This document shows positions 49,401 to 61,110 of a DNA stretch of 64,000 nucleotides, piece after piece. A program made the position numbers and the translations under genes. The stretch spans positions 372,001 to 436,000 of the forward strand of contig MU119204.1 of assembly GCA_014904845.1 (NCBI GenBank), read 5' to 3'. Numbering within the stretch: position 1 is the stretch's first letter; every line of letters starts with the position of its first letter. This DNA comes from Acephala macrosclerotiorum (taxonomy: Eukaryota; Ascomycota; Leotiomycetes; Helotiales; Mollisiaceae). A model generated the notes under the pieces. The model saw only the letters and a list, made by a program, of their open reading frames with translations. It had not been told where the DNA came from and made no database searches.

Positions 49401-51171
49401 CTACGTTTCTCGAGATTCAACTGATGGACGGCTATGTTCCATCTCCTGCACTCCCTGATTTCCTCCCGACTTCCTCGAGCTCCTACTCCACCATCTCGTG
49501 ATACCCTTCTTCTCACCATTCTCAACATCAGGCACTACTCTCCTCCTTATAATTCCATCTCTCCCTCTCCAAGTCGTACTCTTCCTCGCACTACAAGCAT
49601 ACATCATCCTATCCACCTCCTCCAAACTCAACTTGCTCGCCTCATAAACAACGAAATACGCCCAAACCCCACACCCCACCGCCGCCGCCCCAAAAATAAA
49701 GAATATCTTCGGTCCCAAATTAGCCTTATGCTCATCCACCAAATACGGCGTTACAAAACTAATCACGAAATTCCAAAGCCAGTTGCTAGCCGTACTCAAC
49801 GCGGTACTGTGAGATCTTGTTCTTTGAGGGTAGATTTCTCCGCAGACAGTCCAAGCGCAGGGACCCCAGGTGGAGGCGAAGCAGAAGATGAACAAAGAGA
49901 CGAAGGTTATGAGGACGTCCTGGGCGGTGGTAGAGTTGGGGAGGGCGGTGCCGACGATGGCTACTATAAATTCGCAGATTGCCATGCCGATGGCGCCGAA
50001 GATGAGGAGCTTGCGGCGGCCGAGACGCTCAATGCCCCATAGAGCGATGGGGGTGGATACCACGTTGACTGTGAGGTTGATGTTAGCCGGATTGGAGGAA
50101 AAAGGTGGTAGAGAGGACTTACCTGCGGCAGTGATGATGGAGATGACGAATGGACTAGAAATGCCTGCTCTTTGGAAGAATGTGGTTCCGTAGTAGAAGA
50201 TGAAGTTCACGCCCGCTATCGAGGTATCAGCGGGAATTCTTTGCGCGAAAGTCGGGGCGAGAGAACTTACTCAATTGCTGAAACATCTGAATCGAAGTTC
50301 CAATCAAGGTCCTGTGAAGGTTGCTGCCACGGTTAAAGCCGCCCTTGAAGCAGTCGATGAAGCCAGAATCAGCAGCGCCAGCCGCCAACTCCTCCCGGTA
50401 GCTATCCGCGATAAGTTTATACTCGTCCTCGATGAATTTCGAATCCGCGTCTTTCCGATGTATCTGCGCAAGAGCCTTCGCCGCCTTCCCTCCTTGTTTC
50501 TTCATGACAAGATATCTTGGAGATTCAGGCATGAAAAGCATACCGATTCCAAGAATCAGAGCCCATAGAAATTGGATAGCGATTGGGATACGGTATGCCC
50601 CAGTATCCAACAAATATTTAGCACCAATGTTGACAACGGCTGCGAGCAAGAGACCGATCGTAATGGCTAGTTGATAAGATCCCACGCTAGAACCTCTGAT
50701 CTCCTTTGGCGTGATTTCAGAGACGTACATGATCGTAGTTGCCGAGATGAATCCAACACCAAGGCCAGCAATAGCGCGGCCGACAACCAGTAAATCAATG
50801 CTGCCATGCGTAATGACCTCGAGGACAACGCCGATAGTGTAGATTATGCATCCCAAGGTGATGGTGTTTCTTCGGCCAATGCGATCGGAGATATATCCAG
50901 CGGCCATGGCGCCACAGAAAGTTCCTGCTGAAAGGATCGAGGTGATGAGAGCCTTGTCTGTTGAAGTGTAGAGGTAGCCCCTGTATGCATCCTTCTCTTT
51001 GGAGTTTGGCTTGCCGAAGTCGCGCTTGAATGCATCCATTGCGAGGACACCGGCAATCCAGCCAGAATCGTAGCCGAAGAGGATGCCAGCCATGCTTGGA
51101 AATGCACATATAGCAACGGTTTGGAGACTTATTTTAGACTCTGTAGAGCCTCTGGGTATCGGGTGAGCCAT
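49401..51171 (-). CDS. MFS sugar transporter
   Basis: Three exons, 51171..50271, 50215..50123 and 50068..49401, encode 553 residues with about 12 membrane segments. Sugar-porter signatures are present: GYDSGWIAGV in helix 1, DRIGRRNT after helix 2, GRAIAGLGVGFIS, PESPRYL at the end of the first half, QQLTGVNFIFYYG in helix 7 and ERLGRRKLL after helix 8. The C-terminal tail is long and basic and probably cytosolic. It should import hexoses or pentoses by proton symport or facilitated diffusion at the plasma membrane; the exact sugar is not predictable. Translation passes through intron 2 without a stop, so intron retention would insert residues rather than truncate. Confidence 0.93.
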
Positions 51172-53261
51172 GCTGATTTGATTGTATGAATTTTTTAAAG
51201 TATCTTGTGCTGAATTTTGGGTACACTTGGACGAAGGAAGTGGGAAATGTGAGAAATTTTATACTAGACTTTAACCACCATGATCGGCCTGGCTGGATGT
51301 TGAATTTGGGGTGCAATCAAAAGGGACGTCACAACTCGAAACCGTTCTTTGGCCACGATAGGTCTAGTAGATTGATGGAGTCTGGGAAGCTCTCTGAAGC
51401 TCCGTAAACCGAGGTCAAAATAAATCGTCATCGCTGCTAAACTCCACGATTAGCCCTTTGCATGGGCAGTACCTGTAGAAACAGACCAAGAGGGGGACTG
51501 GGGAACTGCCCATATGGTAACTACCGGTAAGGTTATGCTTGCTTTGCTTTGGTAGAGGATGGCAGCCGATACATCAATAGATGTAGGATAAGTGGAAGAC
51601 CCTGACCCGCACGTCATCGAGGACAGGTGCAACATGAAACATGGGGAGTGCAATTTCCCCCATCTTTCACAGACCGAGAGATCCAAACCCTTTATCTAGA
51701 TCTCCGAGATGCAAGATCTCCTCATCTAATGGATTTTGGGACATGCCGAGGTTGTATGCTGCACTGACAGAGGTGAACGAGAACTCGAAGTCACTGTGAC
51801 GAGAAAGGATAGCTCATGTAGCTAGTGTTAACAATTATGAAAGCTCCTTTCTCTCTCGTTCTCGAGAATTGCAAATGAGAACGAAGTTGAGTTGATCCGA
51901 CGTTCACGCTGTAACGAAACACCGGAACCAGGTCTCAGTGCAAACAGGAAAGCGAAGTTATCCGATGAAAGCCACTTGCTAATGATGCTGATGATGCGCG
52001 ATGTTCAAGAAAGAGGGTCGTCACTGACCATGAGATGCATTTCTGATGTATCCTGCTCAAATCAACAACGGTGATTGAAAGGGAGAATGGGTAAAAAGGT
52101 TGAAGCTCTCAACAATGACGACGCAGAGGGATATTAGCTAGTGGAGACTCCCGAGCCCTTAGGCTAACGTCCGCTAAGACATTTGAGACTGCTTGAATGA
52201 ACTAGTTAGGAAGCTGAAACTACTTTTATGGAGTACGCCTGCTCAGAACTAGTCTAGCACCACCTGTCAACCATTCCAGCTACGGGTAAGGCTCACCGCG
52301 TTCAGTGAGCTCACGTCATGTCCTTGACAGAGGACAAGAGATCAAGAGATCTAAAACCTGCAAAAAGCGAGCTCTAATCAAGTAATACACGTGCTACCAC
52401 GCGGGGAAGGGACAGTTCCCGTGTCTGCTCGAGGATCTGGGCTCTCAGTCGAGGATGCTCATCTCAATACCTCGTAGCTCAACCTCTCTCATTTCACCAT
52501 CTTGACAATACCCTAACAAGTTACATGGCGCAAAATGACGAACGAGATGCTGGAGCAAGAGAGGACAAAGCCCCATGATGTCAACTCTAAAAGAAAGCTG
52601 AACAGCATCGCGTGCTGCCTTCTTCGATCTGCACTTATGTCTTCGGAAGCTGAAGAGAGAAAGTCGAATAACTGGCATTGTATGGAGGTGCACGAGGAGA
52701 GGGCCTAGATTAGAAAAAGTCAAGTGGTCAGAGTTAGCCGGGGCATTGGGCAACTTGGGAAGGAGTCGCTCTTACCCTCCTCGCCGGCGCACCAATACCC
52801 ACGATGACGTCTAGTCTTTATAGCACATAACGGGAGTTTGACCAAGACCATGGGGACATCGGATGACCAGGTCTTCACGCACCAAGATGAAACTGCTTGT
52901 GAAGAGTCTGGTATGTAAGGACCCTTCTGTCTCGGAAGCCCAGAAAATGAATGTCTGTAAGCTCATTGAGCTGTCAAGTTTACCTTTGAAGGAGCATGCA
53001 ACATAAAGATTTGAGAACATGGAGAACTTGCGTTGTTGTGAAGATTAAAGTTCATTGAATTCATGACAAGCACGCACCGCGACACCGGAAACCCCATGCT
53101 ACATATATAACAAGAAAGAAAAGCATGTTGACATATCGTCATGGTATCTATAAATCATCGACAATCATGAAACCCCTTGATCCACCTCTATATAAAAGGA
53201 AGATACTGCGCCGCCAACACCTCGCCCAAAAGACACATAATTTTCAAGAAAAAGGAAATCG
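51172..53261. other. intergenic region
   Basis: This 2.1-kb segment holds the sugar transporter promoter and the 3' flank of the large C2H2 gene. Small minus-strand frames at 52445-52753 and 52811-53020 are not supported by any domain. Confidence 0.5.
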
Positions 53262-56200
53262 TTACTGAGGTTGGTAATAAGGCACATGTTGCGGTGAATG
53301 TCCGTATGATGATGCACTTCCCTGGGGGGTCATTGGGACTTGCTGGAAGTTTTGACCAGGACTGACTTGCACTGTATCAAAGCCGTATCCTTGGTCAACG
53401 ACGAGCATATTCGGAGCCTGGAAATTGGAAACAGGTGGTGCCGTTGAGAACGTGTGTGGCACGGAGAAACCGCTAGATTGATGGACGTTGTAGTTTTGAT
53501 TCGACATGGGGTTCGTGAAGCCTGTGTGCATAGGCTGGAATCCTTGAGGCTCCATTTTGGGCTGGGTGTAGCCCGGGTTCATTCCACCAAATACGCCGGT
53601 ATGATCCCCAGGGCCAAGACCGTTGGATTCCATTGTGTTGAAGCCGCGTGATTGAGTAGGCTGAACAGCATAACCACCAGTGTACATGCTCTGGTTGTAA
53701 TGAACATCATGTTGCATTGGGGCTTGAACTCCATAGGTGGCGACTGGACCAGTCGTATGGAAGTAGGTTGGTTCAAAGCTCCTCGTAGCATATTGATTCT
53801 GCTCGTGGGGAGATATACTATTGATGTTGAAAGGAGGGCTTGAACCAAATTCGTTTTTAGGAATTCCACTACCAGGCGTGATGGGCGTGAGGATTTGCTC
53901 AACCGGACTGATGATGGTATTTGCATCCACGCTTCTTGCCTCTACTAGCTTGAGAATGGGCAAGCTGATATGCTCCATGTGCTTGGCTAAATGGACAGTC
54001 AACTTCTTCCAGGTTGGGAACTGCTTCCCACAGAACTTGCAAGGCTCGTCTTGGGGTCTGTTCATCGTCTCGTGGTGACACTTTTCTAGCATTATCCAAG
54101 CTGGTTCAGTGAGGCGGGCCTTCTTGATCGCGGCTTTTGTCTTTTGTTTAGGCTCGGGCAACTTGTGTTCGCGGACAAGATGCTGGAGAAAGTTGTCTTT
54201 CCTATAGCATGGGTGTCTGCAATCATCCACTTGACAGATCCACCATTCCAGGTGACGATGGCGCTCATTCTCATGTCGGACCCAATCCGCCTTCCTCTTG
54301 AACGACTTTGGCTCTTTGCACTTATCGTACGTACATGTGAATGGTTGTACGTCCTCGTGAACATGCTTCGTCCAATCCGATGGCTTTTGAAATTTCTTGG
54401 CCTTGAAGCATAACTGGCACTCGAATTCTGCGGGGAGATTCCGCGTAGGTGGCATTGGGACACCCTGAGGGAATGTTTCATCTGTAAGTGCACCTTCTCC
54501 AGGGTTCGAGTCGTTGTCGGAGAAGTCAGTCACAAGCTGCAGACCACCTGGGGTACGATCCGACTCCCGGGGGTTGCCCTTGGCATCTGTAAGGGTGACA
54601 GATCCTCCTAAAGCCAAACAGTGCGGTCCAGCAGAGCATGTACGAGTATTGGTGGCCTGAGAGTGCTTGACTCTGAGATCAAGCAGGTTCTTGTACCGTA
54701 TTTCTTGCTGATGTGCAATTCTGCTTACGAGCCAGTTGAATCGTGAGTCCATCTCGGGATTGAGACGTCGCACGTGAGCCTTGAACCCTTCGTAGTTGGG
54801 TACAATCGCTTCGGCTTGCTGATCAGAGTCCACCTTCATATCGCCATCATCGACCTGCTCATCGTCTTCTTCGTTGTCATCGTCATCATCTTGCAAGTCT
54901 GCTTGTTGTGTAACTGGCTTCTTTGCTACGGGTTCGGGCTGCGTTGAGTTGGAGCTGCTAGCAAGATTGGCGACGGGTGGACCTCCGTGGGTTCTGAGGA
55001 GGTTACCTAGGGCTGTTTGATGCGTTCTGTCCTGAGAGAAATCACTCTTGCTCCTCGAGCGCATGATCGATCTCGGAAACCCAAGGTGCGGGCTCTTGGG
55101 AGAAGCCACCCCGCCACTGATAGAATTGTTTCGTGCATGAGTGGTTCCGCCGACAGCGGCAAGAGGGCCAGCCATGGCTGCGACTGCGGTGTTGATGCTT
55201 GGCGTCGGTTTTCGACCGAAGCTCAGAGTGCGTTTTGGCACCGTGAGGCTCCCTTGGCTTTCCTTTCGGGGATGCGTTTGCTCCTCGAGCTCCTCTGAGA
55301 TGTTCTGGGCACTGCGCGCACGCTTGATTCTGCTATGGCTTCCCCGGCGACTTAGAGCACCTGCCAAACTATCGAAAATACTGTTCTGACGAGGGCGAGT
55401 CTCTTCTTTGGGCTTGGAGATAGAAAGCTTTTTGATAAAACTGCCATCCGCAATAGCTTCGAAGTCCGCTATACTGGGAATGCTCCGACGTCTGGTGCCC
55501 CAAGTTGCAGCTCGCGAAGCAATGGACATTGTATCCGAATGTTTGTTGAATCGCATGATAGCTTCGTTTGCCGTACCAGGTTGGAACATAGTCGTGGTAA
55601 CGTAAGGCAATGTTGGAGCATCGTCCCAATGCCGGGCTTGGCTCATCAACAGATTCTTGTCGGCCTCAGTGATGTTTGGGGCGTTGAAGTTGAAGTACAT
55701 TTGACCTTCGATAAGGCGGTTTTCGTGAATGCTAACGCCATCACCAAGTGGAGCTATGTCATTTTCTCTCTCTTCTGCGGTTCGTCGGTCAACTGTAGGT
55801 CCTTCGAAATTTAGATTGTTGCCAGGAAGGAAGGATCGACTTGGCAGCTCGTCTCCAACGTCACTGCCACCTGCTTGCGATCGTTTCCACTCCTCGATTT
55901 CCCGGTTCTTGTTGGCAATGCGAAGTCTCTCCTCTTGTTCGTTCAAAGTCTCTACAGGCTCGTCTAGCTCTCTCCGAGTCTCGGGATCCAAGCCTGCCTG
56001 ACCCGTTTCGCTTGATCTCCATATGCCGTTCTCGTCACGCACGATATGACCCGTTGCTACTCTTTCGCTTTCCTGGTCTGAAAGTTGTCCGCCAAAGTCG
56101 TTGACGTTCGTTGCGCCATACTGCCCGCTCGATTGAACAAAGTTGTTCGATTGACCGCGCTGCGGCGCATTTCCCCAGCGGGATGTCATAATTTCTAAGT

Positions 56201-56834
56201 TATCCTCAATGTGAGCTAAGGTGCTAGGCTCAACACCTTCGGCACTTGTATGACTACTTCCGCTATTGTCTGGAGTCAATTGTATGGTAACGGTTTGAAG
56301 AAGAGGATTGAAGTTGGGAAATCGCGAATTGTGCAAGTCGGAAGTCAGCTCGTGCTGTAATATAGTAGTCCTGCTCTTTGTATCATCGGTCCCGACCCTC
56401 GGAGAGGGTGTATTCGGTATGCTGCTGTGTACTGGGCTGAGGGGGTAATTCGTTGAAGTCGCAGAGGTAGGTTTATCTTCAGTTGAAGCTGGAAGGTCTG
56501 GCAGAGGACGGTTAAGGTCGAGCGTTGGATATGCGACGTTGCCAAGTATAGGAGCTTGTGGAATGGAGTTCACTCGGGGTACGTCGAAGTTGACGCCAAA
56601 GAAGGGATCCTCAAGCTCAGGAAACTCGCTGGGTTGATAGTCGCTATATTCAGACTCGCCAGGCGTGTATGAAGGGCTGGCAGAGCTGCTGAGGGTTTGT
56701 GAATGATTGAAGGGCGACACGTTAGGATTGTCGAATGGCGTGGTGGGGAGGTAGTTGTGGTTCAGCCCCAAGATGTCGTCCCTTGAGCGAAGAGGGTCGA
56801 CAGAGGTAGAGGCCGTGTTGAATGTTGAAGACAT
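53262..56834 (-). CDS. large C2H2 zinc finger protein
   Basis: A single uninterrupted exon of 1190 codons from ATG 56834 to TAA 53262-53264. The first about 640 residues are Ser/Pro/Asn-rich and low complexity. A Gln/Asp-rich acidic run is at about 640-665 (DDDDNEEDDEQVDD). From about 804 a series of finger-like modules follows: CQLC...HVH, CTYDKC...HENERH, CQVDDC...HLVREH and a final CKFC...HLAKH near 928. The tail is Gln/Tyr/Pro-rich. This pattern belongs to a widespread uncharacterised family of filamentous ascomycetes. Nuclear transcription or chromatin function is inferred. The lack of introns in 3.5 kb is unusual next to its intron-rich neighbours. Confidence 0.88.
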   Translation of the reverse strand: MSSTFNTASTSVDPLRSRDDILGLNHNYLPTTPFDNPNVSPFNHSQTLSSSASPSYTPGESEYSDYQPSEFPELEDPFFGVNFDVPRVNSIPQAPILGNVAYPTLDLNRPLPDLPASTEDKPTSATSTNYPLSPVHSSIPNTPSPRVGTDDTKSRTTILQHELTSDLHNSRFPNFNPLLQTVTIQLTPDNSGSSHTSAEGVEPSTLAHIEDNLEIMTSRWGNAPQRGQSNNFVQSSGQYGATNVNDFGGQLSDQESERVATGHIVRDENGIWRSSETGQAGLDPETRRELDEPVETLNEQEERLRIANKNREIEEWKRSQAGGSDVGDELPSRSFLPGNNLNFEGPTVDRRTAEERENDIAPLGDGVSIHENRLIEGQMYFNFNAPNITEADKNLLMSQARHWDDAPTLPYVTTTMFQPGTANEAIMRFNKHSDTMSIASRAATWGTRRRSIPSIADFEAIADGSFIKKLSISKPKEETRPRQNSIFDSLAGALSRRGSHSRIKRARSAQNISEELEEQTHPRKESQGSLTVPKRTLSFGRKPTPSINTAVAAMAGPLAAVGGTTHARNNSISGGVASPKSPHLGFPRSIMRSRSKSDFSQDRTHQTALGNLLRTHGGPPVANLASSSNSTQPEPVAKKPVTQQADLQDDDDDNEEDDEQVDDGDMKVDSDQQAEAIVPNYEGFKAHVRRLNPEMDSRFNWLVSRIAHQQEIRYKNLLDLRVKHSQATNTRTCSAGPHCLALGGSVTLTDAKGNPRESDRTPGGLQLVTDFSDNDSNPGEGALTDETFPQGVPMPPTRNLPAEFECQLCFKAKKFQKPSDWTKHVHEDVQPFTCTYDKCKEPKSFKRKADWVRHENERHRHLEWWICQVDDCRHPCYRKDNFLQHLVREHKLPEPKQKTKAAIKKARLTEPAWIMLEKCHHETMNRPQDEPCKFCGKQFPTWKKLTVHLAKHMEHISLPILKLVEARSVDANTIISPVEQILTPITPGSGIPKNEFGSSPPFNINSISPHEQNQYATRSFEPTYFHTTGPVATYGVQAPMQHDVHYNQSMYTGGYAVQPTQSRGFNTMESNGLGPGDHTGVFGGMNPGYTQPKMEPQGFQPMHTGFTNPMSNQNYNVHQSSGFSVPHTFSTAPPVSNFQAPNMLVVDQGYGFDTVQVSPGQNFQQVPMTPQGSASSYGHSPQHVPYYQPQ

Positions 56835-58819
56835 CTGTGTGACAGGTAGGAGGCTATGTAATAATTGGGAATGACTCTTATATGGATGCGCTCGCTGGCC
56901 TAGGCTAGAGCTCTGGTGTGCGGTCGAAAGGCTGCATTGGAGTTGTAGGGCGGATAGTCTGCAGCACGGTGCTCTTCAGATGAACGGGAGAGAGAAGCAG
57001 GAATGAAACAGATGCAATGAGGTATGTAAGGGGTCGAGTCCCGACGATGTTGATCCGGTTCCCTGCGATGTGCGACGACGACTTCTTCCAGAGCGTTGGA
57101 TTGTGAGAGAGGGTTTGGATGCAGTGGGATGGGAAGAGAGTAAGGTTACGGGAGATGATCTTTAGCGGGCTCAGATAAGCTGTTGGCGTTTGAGTGCCCC
57201 GGCACGACAGCGGGGACCAGAGAAGCAGCACCAAAATCCGAAGAACCAGACCTCGAGAACGCCTCGAGCTGGTGCCTCATGTGTCGCCGGAAATCACAGC
57301 CAACGGGAGAAGAGAGAGGGATCTTGGATCTGTGCTAGTGGAGCATCAATCGGTGAGCGGACTGGATGTTGCTCAGGCTGACAGGATGGAGTCTCGGGGG
57401 AGTGTGGCAGGGATGAAATAGCAGAGGGAGCCGCACGTCGATGCACCAAATAATGCACCCAAGGGCCCAATGAACCCAATTCTGCGCTGCAAATGCTGGC
57501 AAGGCAGACCACCCAGCAGTGGAGAGCAATGGATGAGGGGGAGGCAGTGAGCCAACTGAGGTGGCTGTGCTGATGGCTATGAATGGCGCAGTTGTCAATT
57601 CGCGATTTTATTCTTTCTGCCCTCTATACGATTGTACATGCATCTGTCTCATGATCTCACCATATCCTGTTATTTCAATTGCAGAGTTGTGCGACGTTTG
57701 GAAAGGCGCGATACGAGCAAGTGTTCGGTGCATTTTCCTTCTCTTTGCGCTGAGAGAGCGTTGTCATACAGTAAGGTTAGGGGGGGTCACCAAACGCAAA
57801 GAATATCTGAACTTCCTTCTAGCGACGCCTTCCATCTCTCGCATCTCTCGGAGATCGAGACATTCAAGCCTTGTACGGCATACGTTCAGTCTAGCATGAG
57901 CTCATTACCTCCCATCGCTGGCAGGTTAAGACACATGCACAGCCTGGCTTCTAAATGCAGTTACCGGCCTTCGATGCTTGTCTCTACATGCACCATAGAA
58001 AGCTTCTCCGCAGCAAGAAGAACCTGACCTGCAGCATCAGGAACAGCCCGTCTCGACACACCAATCCCAAGCCAGTGGTTTCTCGCACAGAGCACAAAGT
58101 GTTCTCAGCATCGCGGCTGGGGCCATTTGTGGAGCATGCCCTTTTTCATGGCTCATTCAACTATCTTGCTTTCATCTTGCTTTTGGGCTTCGCATGCTTC
58201 GCAAGGGGCTATGATTTATCCTACATGAAATGCCTCTCTCCGATCGGGCGCTGAAACACGGGTAATTCCCTGGCGCTTCACCTATTGGCGATTAATGAGC
58301 TCATAATTAAACAGGCGCTTAAGCTTGCGGGCAAACTATCGATGCAACCGCCATTTTCTGACCTCAGCGCTTTCGGGTAGTACCTCTTTGTGTTCAGATT
58401 CAGATGAGTCTAGTCAGGTACATAGCAGAGAGCTTTGATCAAGTGATCCCGAGCCTGATTAGGCTGCGTTCGGAAGTTGACTGAGAATTGAGGGTTTTCA
58501 CCCCGAACCAAGAGGTCCCAATTACATTTTGGCGTCGTTACCAATGTACCCGATCCGTTGGAAAGTACCAGCGAAGATAGTCTCTAACTATTATGCGGAT
58601 AGAGGCAGCCGGCTATGTTATTTTGTGTCAACTACTCGCTGATCACGATGCAAGTCGGGAAAAGTCGCAATGTTCGCCTGCTTATGTGCGGGGTGTAGAT
58701 ACTGTGGGGTTGAGAAATGCCCCAGAACACCCCACTCTCCATGATCTTTTATATACTTTATAAAATATCCTCCCATGAGTTCTCTTCTGTTCGTGTTGTG
58801 AATTTTGGAAGCCGCAGCC
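56835..58819. other. divergent intergenic region
   Basis: This 2-kb segment separates the start of the C2H2 gene (minus) from the transporter pseudogene (plus). I see no supported gene in it. Confidence 0.5.
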
Positions 58820-61110
58820 ATGGCCATTATGACACGAGTGGAGATCTCCCAGCCTTCGGCTAACGACTTCGACGCGTTGGATATTATGGATCCAGTCGAG
58901 TATGCGAAGAAGGAGAAGAGATTAGTGTGGAAGGTTGATCTTCGACTGATGCCATGTCTCATTCTTATGATCATTTTGAACTACCTGGACAGGAATGCTC
59001 TGGCGAATGCTCATATTCAGGGCATCGAAAAAGACTTAGGTTTGAAAGGAGATCAATTCAACACATGTATCTCGGTTCTGTTCGCAGGATATATTGCACT
59101 TCAGATCCCTTCGAATGCAATCATTACTCGAACAAGACCCAGTTTGTATCTTGTATGGCAGTTCCCGTTGTTCACTGGCCTAGTCCTAATTCTTGCTAGC
59201 CGGCTTGTATGGCAATATGGGGAATCGTGTCGAGCATGACTGCTTTGGTCCAGAATTTCACCGGTCTAGTCTTGGTTCGATTCCTCCTCGGATTTGTTGA
59301 GGCGTGAGTACTCCATATCCCTCACATCATGTCCGACTAATGTTCCTAGACCCTACTTTCCAGGTGCTCTGTTCTTGCTGTCATCATGGTATACTCGCGA
59401 GGAGCTGGCGCTGAGAACATCAATCCTATATTCTGGTAGCCTCCTCTCAGGAGGCTTCGGCGGTCTTGTTGGAGCTGGTGTACAGTCTGGGCTGGACGGA
59501 GCTAGAGGAATAGCTTCATGGAGGCAAGTAAACCTCAAGTCAATCCGGCAGACTTGCTGACACAAATTTTCAAGGTGGCTCTTCATCACCGAAGGATCGA
59601 TCACTGTCTTTGTCTCTATTTGCGCTGTGTAAGCGGTCATGCCCTCATAAATGTTTCAACTGACAAAATCAAGTTTATCATTCCCGACTTCCCTCACACG
59701 ACTAGATGGCTGAGCCAAGAAGAACGTGCTATTGCGACCAAGAGACTTCAGCATGCCAGCGGAAGTCATGATACTAAGCGCGGCTCGCTGCTCGGTGGAA
59801 TCAAGATAGCTGTACTGGATTGCAAAGTCTGGCTCCTTGCGTAAGTTCTCTTCTCATAAAGTTCTTCGCTTCAAATCCAATGTCCGATACTCCAGCTAAA
59901 TATTTGAATCCTGATGTTCGAGCCTGCTTGGAACACTTAAAATGTGTTAACTTGTTAAGTTCCAATGGGATATTGAGACAGATAAACTGTCTCAAGTTAA
60001 CTCGAACAATTCAATCTTGAGGTTGTTCTTCTCTTGAAGGAGATCCACCTCAAACCAATATCCAAATCCAGGCTGCACTGTCCCTTCAATGTTCTTTCTC
60101 AAGCACTAGCTAGCAATGTCTGATTCCGGCGCGGACAATGTTCCCTAACTCTTCTTTGCCCACTGCCACTCACTTTCAAAGACCCAAGTCTCCTCATACT
60201 ACTGTTCTCTTCCAAGTCCTCATTCGCTTGCTAAACCCTCATCAGCCTCATAATCATCACAAAAACCTCCGCCGGCGCCGTGACATCCTTCATACCCACC
60301 CTCGTCGCAGCCTTCCACTACAACAAAGTGCAAACCCTCCTCCTTGTCGCTCCTCCCTACGTATTCGCCACCATCATCGCCCTAGCAGTCTCCTATTCCA
60401 GCGATAAACGCTCAGAACGAACCTTCCATATCGTTGTGCCGATCTTCTTTGGTATGGCGGGTTTCGTGATAGCGGCTAGTACGGAGGTGTTGGCTGCTAG
60501 GTATCTGAGTTTGTTTTTGATGCTGGCGGGGGTTTTGGGAGTTATAACGTTGCGTTGGCTTGGATTAGTAGTACTGTATGCTGGCCCTTTCCTTCTCTCT
60601 CCTTCTCTTCGGCTTCCATGTCTTCAGCGACAGGCCTGGAGGAGGATGGTGGCGGGATGTTCAACGAGCTGATGAGAAATAGCTTCCAAGACCAGTTGAG
60701 AAACGAGCGGCAGCTATAGCAATCGTCAACACAATCGCAACATCGCACAGATCTACTCGCCATACATGTACCCCTCATCAGACGGGCCTCGATACCTCTC
60801 TGCTATGATCGCGAACTGTAAGCCTCCCCACCCCTATCCCTTCCCTTCACCATTCCTGTGTCCTCACCCTTCCTATGCTCAACGTTCATGAGCTAACACA
60901 CCCCCGAAAGCAATATTCTGCCTAGCCTGCATCCTAACAACCCTCTTCCTCCGTTGGTGTCTCCAACGCGAGAACGCCAAATTGCAAGCATTGGAGATCC
61001 AGAATTCAGTTCAAGAGGAGAGTAAGAAGGTCGCTATTAAGGAGATTGTGGATGCTAATGCGAGGGGTGGGTTGTTGGCCTTGAATCCGGGGTTTAGGTA
61101 TGTTTTGTGA
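58820..61110 (+). pseudogene. frameshifted allantoate permease-like MFS transporter (Dal5 family)
   Basis: Exons 58820..59152, 59200..59303, 59350..59523, 59575..59626, 59674..59840, 60246..60575, 60683..60817 and 60911..61110 recover an anion:cation symporter: NYLDRNALANAHI in helix 1, FVEAPYFPGALFLLSSWY, LLALIIITKTSAGAV and MYPSSDGPRYLSAMIAN. Two single-base losses break it: one after LMLAGV near 60535 (expected GSYNVALAWISST in the shifted frame) and one near 60738 (expected NTIANIAQIYSPYMYP). Family members import allantoate, vitamins or other organic anions. Intron 3 is GC-AG and intron 5 is about 405 nt with hairpins. Base-call errors could mimic both shifts; otherwise it is a recent pseudogene, since splice sites and the last exon are intact. 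Confidence 0.82.
59904..60014 (+). repeat. densely self-complementary insert inside intron 5 of the transporter
   Basis: An outer stem TGTTCGAG/CTCGAACA (59915-59922 with 60001-60008), extended by TTGAAT/ATTCAA, encloses two further perfect hairpins: TTGGAAC/GTTCCAA (59928-59934 with 59959-59965) and TTGAGACAG/CTGTCTCAA (59973-59981 with 59987-59995). An alternative pairing GTTAACTT/AAGTTAAC overlaps them. Confidence 0.7.

Noticed and set aside
43974..51171. Secondary-metabolite cluster (hydrolase, LovD-like enzyme, transporter side by side)
   Set aside because: There is no core synthase, oxidoreductase or pathway regulator, and a 2EXR pseudogene interrupts the group.
52445..53020. Two minus-strand frames with a VIVGIGAPAR stretch between them resembling a FAD-binding fingerprint
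   Set aside because: The glycine pattern does not fit GxGxxG and nothing downstream resembles a flavoprotein.
59904..60014. Hammerhead ribozyme or C/D snoRNA in the transporter intron
   Set aside because: CTGATG is present at 59911, but the hammerhead GAAA core and the snoRNA D box are absent; the hairpins are reported only as a structured insert.
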